A DNA stretch of 64,000 bases from Philhelius pedissequus (lineage: Eukaryota; Arthropoda; Insecta; Diptera; Syrphidae), in contig OU343160.1 in the NCBI GenBank assembly GCA_910595825.1, positions 251,441,494-251,505,493 on the forward strand, written 5' to 3'. The first letter of the stretch is position 1; every line of letters begins with the position of its first letter. The position numbers and the translations under genes are program-made. Positions 56,155 through 64,000 of this stretch are shown in pieces. The notes beneath the pieces are model-generated. The model did no database searches. It saw nothing but the letters and a program-made list of their open reading frames with translations, and was not told where the DNA came from.

Positions 56155-56829
56155 AACAAAATAGGTATATGACAACCGATTTCGGATACCTAAACCATTT
56201 ACCCTTTTTGCTTACGATTATAGGTACTAAACATGACATTACAATCATAGAGAAGCCTAAAAAAGTGATTGCCAAAAAATGTCTGTCTGTCAGTCTGTCA
56301 TTCTGTCAGTCTGTCTGTCTGTATGTATAACGAGCTACAGCCTAAACGGCTTAAGCGATTTCCTTCAAATTTGGTATGTGTGATTATTTTGGCATTCCTC
56401 AGAGGGGAAATTGAAATTTTATTATTTTTAATTTTATTTTTAGGCCTTAGCAGCAACAGCCACAGGCCACATTGACACATTCAGATGTGCGCTGAGTAGG
56501 ACTTTGGGTCCTTGTCAGATGCAATGAAGTTTTTTTTATAGTATCTTATATATTTACGGGTAGGCAAACACTTTTTATGCAGAAGTACCTTCAATTTAGT
56601 ATGGTGCATAAATATGACACTAATGATTTTGAAAAAGCTTTCCCATAAGACGTGTGCTGTCTATTTTTTCTGGGACAGAGTATAAAAACAAAATTTCAAA
56701 AAAAATCAACTACCCGTCTTCGAAATATTGAATTTTCAAAACAAAAAATTATTTTTTGTTTTCAAAAATTAAGTTTTGCATACAATTTTACCATTGAAAA
56801 AATTTACAATTTGAAGGACTTTTTATATA
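56155..56829 (+). repeat. Dispersed repeat family R, copy 3
   Basis: It contains GACATTACAATCATAGAG, the (TCTG)n tract at about 56281-56330 and CTACAGCCTAAACGGCTT in the same order as copy 1. It then continues T/A-rich to the mariner element that begins at 56830. That mariner copy seems to have been inserted into, or next to, R sequence, because inverted R sequence lies on its far side too. Confidence 0.68.
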
Positions 56830-56879
56830 AAGGGTTATTCATTTTGCGGTTTTAAAAGTAAACGTAAATAAAACACATA

Positions 56880-57533
56880 TAAAAAGTCCAGTGTCAAATC
56901 ACATGATCTTGGTGGCCAGTTGATATCGCCACGACGAGAAATTACGCGGCCAGGAAATGTCTCTTGAAATAAAGCCATATTCGCTCGAGTTGTGTGGAAT
57001 GTGGCAACGTCTTGTTGAAACCACATATTCTCCAAGTCGTATTCTTCAGTAGCAGGCAACAAAAAAGCCGGTTATCATATGACCATAACGCTCCGAATTG
57101 ACGGTGACAGTCGCCTCTCTTTAATTACTTGAGGATTCTCAGCACCCCAAACACGACAATTTTGTTTATTGACATACCCACCGATTGAGAAATGTGCTTC
57201 GTCGCTGAAGAAAATTTTGTTCGAAAAATCGCCGTTCGCCGCCTGTTGTTCAAGCACCCATTCGACGTATCTGCGACGTTGTGAATGGTCATCTGGCTTC
57301 AGTTGTTGTGTGAGCTGGACTTTATATAGATGTAGGTGTAGATACAAATGCAAAATACGCCATAATGTGCCGTAAGACAGTCCTAATTCCTGAGAGCGAC
57401 GAGGAATCGACACAATCGGGTCATAGGCAACACTTTCACTTACTGCAGTGATATTTTCAGTAGTTCTAGCGAAACGATGTTGCGCAGGCCTTAATATACC
57501 TGTAAACAATCCAGTCTCTTCAAATTTCTTCAC
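56880..57533 (-). pseudogene. Mariner-like transposase, family A, central and C-terminal part
   Basis: Minus strand: KKFEETGLFTGILRPAQHRF, ARTTENITAVSESVA, IPRRSQELGLSYGTLWRILH, SQRRRYVEWVLEQQAANGDF and IFFSDEAHFSIGGYVNKQNC (first Asp). Sequence is then lost between the Asp block and the second-Asp block. That block reads MWFQQDVATFHTTRANMALF (about 57040-56980), followed by WPPRSCDLTLDF (about 56925-56890), where the third-Asp block is shortened. This copy preserves more of the DNA-binding half than copy 1. Frameshift and deletion near 57075 kill it. Confidence 0.85.
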
Positions 57534-57580
57534 AGTTTTGCCAATTGCATGCTTGTTTTAACATTTTGTTTTTTTTTTCA

Positions 57581-58212
57581 TTTTTATTTAATCTTAACTT
57601 ATAACTATCTTAAAGCTAGACAAAAATGTTTAAAACTAGCCTAATTATCAATAACTTACAACTAATTTACTGGCCCCTTACGGACGCTCTAAACTAAACT
57701 ATATCTCTTAATACTAATGTCTTTCGACCTAAAAACTATTTTAATTAAATCTAATTATTTTATTTTTATTTAACCAAGAAAACTTTACTACAAAAACTTA
57801 GTATCAGATCATTTTAAATTTTTACCTAGAACTACCTAAAGCTAGACTAGAAATAATTAAAACTAGATACAACTTATACTAACTAAAAATAACTTAAGCT
57901 ACTTAAAATACCTAAAAATACCCAAAACCACTTAAAAACTAGAACAGCCACAGCAGCATTTTTCGTTTTAATTTTTTTTATTTTTATATTTTGTATACGT
58001 ATGCAGACAGCCAACAACATGCCACCTACACATACATGTATATACGTTCATACATATACGCATGCACATACATATACAGCCGTGCAGATGCATGCACATA
58101 TGCCTCCGCATACATATATATATATTTTTTTTTTGTGCCACCCCGACTGTTCCTTAAACCTAATTTCCCTAAATCTATGTAAGTCGGCCAAGACATACAT
58201 TCTTAATCGACT
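57581..58212 (-). other. LINE 3' UTR with repetitive CTAAA/ACTAG blocks and TA-rich microsatellite
   Basis: 57597-57960 contains many CTAAAACTA-like and ACTAGA-like repeats. 57990-58120 is a CATACATA/TATATA-rich simple sequence. No coding signal. It fits an LOA-like LINE tail. Confidence 0.6.
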
Positions 58213-60776
58213 TTAGCTATCAAACTGCGGTTCAGAGAGCCACCAGAACTGGTTCTCTTGTTTCGCCCTATCCCTTCGGTCCCGATCGGACACAGTCCTA
58301 CTGAACCGAAGGCGCTCTTCTCCACCTTGAGCGATGACGTCTCGACCATACAGGAGTCGCCTATCTACAGTTTTACGGCTGACGTGGTAGATAAGCGGAA
58401 CCGTCATTCTATCCTGTATCTGCCCTCGACTGACTAAATAGAAGAATGCCTCGGGAGGGATGTAACCACTTAACCGCGCACTCTCAAAATATTCGTTATT
58501 GGGTTAATAAGCCCCAAAAATTAAGCTGTTAGTTGAGGACATCGCTCTTGCAACGTGACCCCGAATCAGCTTAAACAAAAAATTATCTATTCTGTTTATG
58601 TTGGCTCCGTTGTATAGCACCTGGTTGGAATAATATCTTGTGTACTCCGACTCTGGTGTTCTGTGTAATCCAAGGCAACGTCTAAGACATTGCCTCTCAA
58701 ACACCCGAATCTTTTCCATTTGAGATGGAGCAACGTTAAACCACACCGCGCATCCGTAGGCAATCATCGGCCTGATGAGGGCCATGTAGCAAGTCACCTT
58801 CACCCTGCTGTCAAGACGGCTGCTATAAAACAGTCGTTTAGTCAAGGCAAAGGCTCCCCTAGCCCTGGCCAAAGCAGCACCTATATGTCTGTCGAAATAT
58901 AGGTACTGATCCAACCAGATGCCAAGGTACTTTACTACACTTTTACTCGCCAGTGGATGTCTATGTGGCCCTACGATCACCAGCTTGCGCCAGTTCTTTC
59001 TCGTATCCCTTGAGGCGCTAGACAACGGAGTCCTAAACAAAATAGTTTCTGATTTCTGGAAGTTGATTTTCAACTTCCAGTCATCACAATATCGCTGAAT
59101 CTTGTCGAAGTCACTCTGCAAGAGACTTTTGATGACCTCAACTGTATGAGCTGTTTTGTACGCAATTAGATCGTCGGCGTACGCAATTGCCTGAGTTAGA
59201 CTACCTATCAGATCGCTGGTGTAAATGTTGAAAAGAATCGGCGAGTTAACCGCTCCCTGCTGAACACCATTATTAAATTAAAAATTGCAGTAGAAGTTAC
59301 ATTGCCACTCTTGACAACAAACTTTCTACCATTTAGCATGTCATAAAGCATATACAATAGAGGTTTACTTATACCTAGTCTGGTTAGCTTTAGATAGAGA
59401 CCTTCTCACCATACGGTGTCGAAGGCCTTCTCCAAATCAACCAGACAGGCACCCGTACACTGCTTTTTAGTTTTGTTCCATTGGATATCAGAAACAAGTT
59501 TAGACGCGGCATGAATTGTGTCATGTCCCGCCTTAAAACCGAACTGATTATCCGGGATGATATTTTTGTCCTCCGCCCACTTGAACAGGGCTCTATTAAT
59601 AACCTTTTCAAATACTTTGCTGATACTCGGAAGAAGACTTATCGACCGGAGATTCGCCGGATTGGAGTTGTCCTTTCCCTTTTTTGGGAGAGGGTGCACC
59701 ACAGCTGTCTTCCACCGCACTGGATAATATGCATTATTCAGCGCGTTGTTAAACAGTGTGGTATAAATGTCAACTGCTTCTTGAGGCAAATGTCGTAGTA
59801 CAACGTTGGATATACCATCGACTCCTGCAGACTTCTTTTTCTTTAATGAATCGAAGATGAGCTGGAGCTCATTCTTCGAAATTAACAGGGGGCTGGGCCC
59901 ATTTCGGTCGGCGATTATGGCGTTTGCCAAATCTTCATCATTAAACCTGGTAAAACCAAGGTTCTCAGATCGCCATTCGGTTATATCGTTCCGGAGCCAT
60001 AAGTGATGAAGCAGAGCTCTGTTCTCCAGGTCATGATTCGGGCGAATGCTAGCATTCACCTTGTACACTTGCTGGAAAGCAGCCCCCACAGCCTCCACTC
60101 TCTCCTGCGGATCTTCGATTATATAGAGGTCATCGTCCAATACGGCATCCTCTGGGTCTATGCCTGCTGTCAGAAGTACGTCTCTGTTCTCTGTCGTCCT
60201 CTGGAGCTTAAGACACGGAAGATCGTTTTGATCCTTTCTTCTAAAAATCTTATTAATTTTTGGGAACATACTTGGGTCGCTGGAGTTAACGGCACGAATT
60301 TTATTGTCCCAGAACGAATTAATAGTCAATCTATAATTTTCTTTGATCAATTGGTTGATGTTTTTGATGGACGACTTCAGTGTCCTAATCTCCAGATCTC
60401 GTGTATCAGTAAACCGTCTGTACAAGCGTTTTAGTCTTGTTAGAAGTCCACTTTTTTGTGTGTGAAGTGCGTAAATTGTCGCGTTATGGTACATGTCAGT
60501 TGCGTTACGTTCTTTGTATTTCGGTATTGTTCTGTGCATTGTTCGTAGAGTCGTTTCGTCAATTTGTTCTAAGTATCTGTCGATTTCAGTATTTGTTAGG
60601 TTCCTGTCATTTGGTGGGGATATACCATTTGACCGTAATTCGCTCAATAAGGCGTTGGAGAAGCGTGGACAGCGCACCTTACTGTAGTTATAGGTATGCA
60701 CAGGCACATACTCCTCCAACTCCATCAGCTCGCTTGGAAGTTTTATTACGGCGGCGAGTCGGCAGTGGTCGGTCAC
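58213..60776 (-). pseudogene. LINE ORF2: reverse transcriptase and C-terminal domain
   Basis: The uninterrupted frame 60776-59406 (456 codons) begins after the endonuclease and contains KKKKSAGVDGISNVVLRHLP, WKTAVVHPLPKKGKDNSNPA, LRSISLLPSISKVFEKVINR, NQFGFKAGHDTIHAASKLVS and ACLVDLEKAFDTVW. The FGF-x-x-G-H-D-T-x-H-A block is typical of LOA/jockey-superfamily elements. A TGG-to-TGA stop follows. Then, after a shift near 59280, come YADDLIAY (about 59180-59160) and the open frame 59121-58504 (DDWKLKINFQKSETILF, VKYLGIWLDQYL, CYMALIRPMIAYGCAVWFNV, FERQCLRRCLGL). A TAA at 58504 separates the last segment (to 58213), which stays in frame. Recently dead. Confidence 0.92.
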
Positions 60777-61490
60777 TGTCGTACTCGATCGTTCGTAAGC
60801 AATTTCTTGGTCGTTGACCCACAGTGTCAGTAATTGTTAGTCTTACGTCTTTTAGCAATAGATCCAGATATGCACCGTTTCTTGGAAACGATGGCCTCTC
60901 TGTGGCTAGAAGATCGAGGCGATACTCCAGGTTGTATCGACCCATCCAATTATACAGATGGTTACCTCGATGATTTTGTATTTGATTTCCCCAATCTATG
61001 TGTTTGGCGTTTAAATCACCGGCTAATATGTAAACGTTTTCTTCCGAGCTCAATCTTAGGCATTGAAAAAGCTTTTCAAGCTCTGTTATAAACAGGGTGG
61101 GCTGAGGCGTTTCCGGTGCATAGGCAGTGATCACATACGTACATTCGCTTCCCCTTTTGGAGATGAATGCATATGATGCATGCCTCTAACGTCCGAAATT
61201 TTCGCATATTACCATATTACCTTATGACTAATGCGTTTACGTATAAAGATTGCGACGCCTCCTCCTTGAGTGGAGTTGGGTCAGTCTCTTCTTACGATAT
61301 TGTAATTGTTGTTAGTCAATTTATGTTTCTGATTAAGCTTAGTTTCGCTAGCCATAGACACATCTGGACTTATGTCTTTAAGCAATTGGAATAAATTCGC
61401 TCTACGTTCGGTCCTAATCAGTGAATTTACATTCACAGCTAGGATCTTAAAGGGCTTCTCCGGCAGCGCGCCCTTAACCTCTAAGTTGCG
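60688..61490 (-). pseudogene. LINE ORF2: APE endonuclease domain
   Basis: Minus strand: ILAVNVNSLIRTERRANLFQ (about 61450), SPDVSMASETKLNQKH (the active-site E-T-K), GGGVAIFIRKRI, then in frame 61134-60688 MITAYAPETPQPTLFITELE and YILAGDLNAKHIDWGNQIQN (GDLNAKH box). Then comes RPSFPRNGAYLDLLLKDVRL, where the D-x-x-L block belongs. The S-D-H-x-P box lies at its end in the RT frame (MTDHCRLAAVIKLP at 60776). A nonsense codon and shifts separate the two parts. It would nick genomic DNA to prime reverse transcription. Confidence 0.85.
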
Positions 61491-61525
61491 TTAAGCTCGG
61501 CAAAACAGAGTAGAGATAATCCACC

Positions 61526-61885
61526 CTAGTCGCCTGGTCCCTGATCTGGTTTTGGAGGCCAGTCAACTGGCCCTGGATGGCCAGTAAAATGCCCATAATA
61601 TCCGCCTGTGCCGGCGGCGCGGCGCCTTAGGCACGGGGGCCTGTTGGGCGACCTTTGGTGTACGCTGTACCGTGCTTCCCCTTCCTGACGCCATTTGGGC
61701 GTAAGAAATTTTGGGGTTGACGCGTTGTTGTAGGAGGGCGCACGCTTTTCTACCACTGTTTGCTTTGCTGCTTTATTGTTCTTTATAAGCTGAAACGTCG
61801 GGCATCCCCGATAATTAGCGTGGTGTCCGCCGCCTCGGCAGAGTACACATTTAAGCTGGGTCCTATCTTCGACCCGTTTTAACAA
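61526..61885 (-). pseudogene. LINE ORF1 C-terminal fragment with zinc knuckle
   Basis: The frame reads VEDRTQLKCVLCRGGGHHAN then YRGCPTFQLIKNNKAAKQ. C-x2-C-x4-H-x4-C is a CCHC knuckle of the gag-like ORF1 of LOA/jockey/I-type LINEs. The preceding ORF1 (more knuckles and N-terminus) is missing, since the element is truncated at 61896. The C-terminal Pro/Gly-rich tail follows. Confidence 0.82.
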
Positions 61886-61896
61886 TTTCTTGTGCG

Positions 61897-62029
61897 TTGT
61901 GCGATAGTTAAGCGATCCATTTTCGTAAATGTCAGACTTTCAACTGAAAAAAAATTGGTTTAACAACTTAGTTTGACAAATGTCGAATTCCAGCCCTATA
62001 CTTTTGAATACGCAAAATGGATAACCCTT
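61897..62029 (-). pseudogene. Mariner family A, copy 2: N-terminal piece and terminal repeat
   Basis: The reverse strand carries MDRLTIAQ (start codon at about 61923), a 5' untranslated segment matching copy 1 (5690-5745), and the terminal inverted repeat. It is the continuation of the part at 56830-57552 across the LINE. Confidence 0.88.
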
Positions 62030-62840
62030 ATAAAATAATGTATCGAAATCCGTCGAGCAGTTTATGAGAAAGTTCAAAATAAAAAAAAAATGGTTGTATG
62101 GCAAATACAGTTAACAAAATATTTTAAAATAATTTTTTACCAAAATGTAGACTATACCCAAGATAGTGCACACCCTTTCTTGTATCAAAATCGTTAGAGC
62201 CGTTTTCGATACAGTTGAGATGTTAGAAAAAATTGTATGTCAGGTACCGTTAGTTGTGGATCTAAAACAACGATTTAAAAATCTATTTAAACAATCACCT
62301 AAGACGCTTAAATACCAATTTTGAAGAAAATTGCATCAGCCGTTCAGGCTTAAGAGCTTTGTTCATGCAGGCAGAGAGGCAGTCAACAGACGGAATTGCG
62401 GTACACACTCTTTTGGTGTTCTCTATCATCGTAATGTCAGGTTTGAGTAAAATCTCGAGTTCGATTTTTTCCCAAATGCAAAACTTGCACTTTTTTGTTT
62501 TGAAAATATTAAACTATTAAAAGAAGTGTTTTAAAAAATGCTTTTGAAAATACAAAAAAATACAAATTAAAAATATTGGTGTGCAATTTGTTTTCCTGCC
62601 TTATAAAAGTTCATACCCAAAAAATACTCTGATTTATTTAAATCAAAATCGTTAGAGCCATTTTCGAAGAAATAAGCTTTAACATAATTGCAATTTAACC
62701 AAAAAAAAACTCTATACCATGTTTAAAGGAATTCGGCCCAACCATTTGGACTGTAAGTGGCTATACTAACATACAGACAGACATACAGACGGACAGAATT
62801 TTTAGACTAAGTTTTTTCTTCTTCGCTATCATCGTAATGT
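62030..62840 (-). repeat. Dispersed repeat family R, copies 4 and 5 (inverted, partial)
   Basis: The reverse strand of 62030-62490 has the R blocks (CAAAATTGGT-type, AACGGCT, ACATTACGATGATAGA at about 62422-62440, CAAAACTTGCAC end). A second partial copy begins near 62500 and shows the CAGACAGACATACAGACGG tract (TCTG complement) at 62775-62795 and CATTACGATGATAG at 62828-62841. They are oriented opposite to copies 1-3. Confidence 0.65.
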
Positions 62841-62841
62841 C

Positions 62842-63230
62842 ATGTTACACAGAGTAAATCTTCGAAACGCACGCACAGCAATTATTATTAACAAATTAAA
62901 GAACCGATCAACTGCACTTAAAGTATTACGAAATGCGAAGAAACTCAAAGACAAATATAAGCGTAAACAAGGACCTACCGCATGCAGCACGCCAAAGTTC
63001 TGGCAAGTTGCTATCCATTATGAAGGAGCTCCGCGTGACGAAACCGAAAATGAAAATGTTCGTGAGAGACGATAGGCTGTACGTACAAGACGCAGTTTTT
63101 TCATGGGCTTCATCTCAGGGGTTAAAGAATGGAAGCAATGCTGAGGGTTTAGCCGTACTAAAACAATTAATGGGGATATTCCTCATACATTATTATTTCT
63201 TCTAAATAAATTGCAAATCGAAAATATTAA
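62842..63230 (+). pseudogene. LINE ORF1 C-terminal fragment (second APE-type LINE)
   Basis: Two overlapping frames give RTAIIINKLKNRSTALKVLR, then KLKDKYKRK, and in the next frame IMKELRVTKPKMKMFVRDDR and LYVQDAVFSWASSQG. The order resembles the C-terminal part of the ORF1 at 46865-47794 (DDVRKILNSTSRLRQ..., VDEKTFYYDVNNKLICDGED). A frameshift lies near 62950. The element continues past the window's right edge. Confidence 0.55.
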
Positions 63231-63560
63231 CAACGCTAACCCGACTGAAATGTCAACGTCAGTGAAAGAACGAAATGTCAGACTTCAAATTGCTGGCACA
63301 ATGGCCGCTGAAGCCGCTGTACATGTTGCGAGTGGACACACAAGTGGGTGTTCACAGAGTGTAACGTCTAACTGAGAGGAAACCGTCAGCCAGGCGAACG
63401 TTAATTTTGCAACACTTAAAATTTCAAGTATAATGTCGCTGTAACCTATTTGGCAGAAGAAGTGGTGGCGAACTATTCGCATACAAAAAACACCTCAAAG
63501 ATGCTGTAATCCATTTTAAAAACTAAGAACAAGAAAGAATAATTGAAATCAGAATTGAAG
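63231..63560 (+). other. LINE sequence between ORF1 and the endonuclease, degraded
   Basis: Fragments such as ERNVRLQIAGTMAAEAAVHV (about 63269-63330) continue the preceding ORF1 in another frame. No intact domain. It lies inside the LINE. Confidence 0.5.
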
Positions 63561-64000
63561 AAAGTACCCACTACGTTGTTCCAATTTATTTGAACTTCAG
63601 TCACTGGCAACGCGACTTTCATAAGCTACGAAACCTGATTAATATGTTAGGTCCTGAAAATCTGATGCCAATCGGTGATTTTAATGGGAAAATCGGCTTA
63701 ACACAAAACAATTTTAATAGCGGAGTAGACACGACCCACATTTATTGCGAACGTAAATCAAAAATCGAGGCGTGGATGCGAAGGGGACCAAAATATTTGA
63801 ACTGGCAGACGCTTTGGATTGTCGGGTACTCAATGGAATCTGTGAAGGGGATCGTAATGGCGAATACACGTTTATACGTGGAACAGCCTGCTCAGTTATA
63901 GACTATTGCTTTTTATCCGAGGATTGGAACATTATTTTTGTTGAGTTTAGAGTGGCAGTAAAAAACATTTTCGGATCACTTACCGTTAGAGGTATCCTTT
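63561..64000 (+). pseudogene. LINE ORF2 endonuclease domain, cut by the window edge
   Basis: In the first frame, YVVPIYLNFSHWQRDFHKLR and ENLMPIGDFNGKIGLTQNNF (GDFN-x-K-I-G box). After a frameshift near 63770, VDAKGTKIFELADALDCRVL and NGEYTFIRGTACSVIDYCFL (S-V-I-D-Y box, as in the LINE at 46 kb), ending near the F-G-S region at the window end. An APE-type nuclease relic. RT would lie to the right, outside this window. Confidence 0.8.

Larger units (their letters stand above)
57553..61896 (-). mobile_element. 4.3-kb LOA/jockey-like LINE, 5'-truncated, inside a mariner element
   Basis: It occupies the gap in mariner copy 2. The 3' end is marked by a poly(T) run on the plus strand (about 57563-57580), that is, a poly(A) tail on the element strand. 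CTTGT occurs at both edges (57552-57556 and 61889-61893) and may be a 5-bp target duplication. The order on the minus strand is ORF1 zinc knuckle, endonuclease, RT, C-terminal part and a long 3' UTR. The 5' end starts within ORF1, so it is a typical truncated insertion. Confidence 0.88.
56830..62029 (-). mobile_element. Mariner-like element, family A, copy 2, split by a LINE
   Basis: The left end is AAGGGTTATTCATTTTGCGG (56830); the right end is the reverse complement GCAAAATGGATAACCCTT (to 62029). Between 57553 and 61896 is LINE sequence. The outer parts together hold the mariner ends and a minus-strand transposase. The N-terminal start (MDRLTIAQ) lies at 61934-61900, and the rest lies at 57533-56880. 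Confidence 0.85.

Noticed and set aside
60003..60434. 143-codon plus-strand ORF
   Set aside because: Antisense shadow of the LINE reverse transcriptase frame.

Overview
Everything recognisable in this window is mobile or repeat DNA from an insect-type nuclear genome. I found no convincing host gene, tRNA, rRNA or CRISPR array. The DNA is AT-rich. It carries two families of mariner-like elements whose transposases show a 41-residue spacing between the last two catalytic aspartates. As far as I recall, that DD41D ('rosa') group was described from tephritid fruit flies, so a higher fly (Diptera) is the best guess, though unproven.

Layout. 1-5.6 kb: a 421-bp palindromic element, LINE relics and a dispersed repeat with a TCTG microsatellite. 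5.6-6.6 kb: mariner family A, copy 1. 8.2-10.7 kb: the 5' part of a gypsy-type LTR element. 10.7-13.4 kb: a copia pol fragment on the minus strand, split by two insertions with clean target duplications (9 bp and CTAG). 13.5-15.6 kb: two LINE relics. 15.9-16.6 kb: a second dispersed-repeat copy with a 138-bp MITE inside. 18.6-19.6 kb: more LINE relics. 19.9-20.5 kb: a minisatellite with 19/57-bp higher-order periodicity, followed by AT-rich repeats. 24.2 and 51.4 kb: two mariner family B copies. 25.1-26.5 kb: a dead Tc1 element (DD34E).

Core, 28.4-50.6 kb: a three-level nest. The outermost layer is a decayed plus-strand gene resembling arthropod CACTA-like transposon proteins. It is split by a minus-strand APE-type LINE. 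That LINE's RT domain is in turn split at its RQGC motif by a 14.8-kb LTR retrotransposon (30113-44935). This element has TG...CA termini, 2.95-kb LTRs, a 4-bp ATCC target duplication, a lysine-tRNA-type primer-binding site, an intact 798-aa gag and a damaged pol. Each LTR carries, antisense to the element, a coding segment homologous to the N-terminal half of the catalytic region of poly(ADP-ribose) glycohydrolase (PARG). It is a 291-codon ORF in the 3' LTR and broken by a 1-bp deletion in the 5' LTR. A PARG-derived segment inside retrotransposon LTRs is the most notable thing in the window.

53.1-55.6 kb: short inverted-repeat elements and a 1.8-kb element with terminal inverted repeats. 56.8-62.0 kb: mariner family A, copy 2, split by a 4.3-kb LOA/jockey-like LINE. 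62.8-64.0 kb: the start of another LINE, cut by the window edge.

Limits: homology calls are by eye from translated motifs. No database search, alignment program or structure prediction was run.
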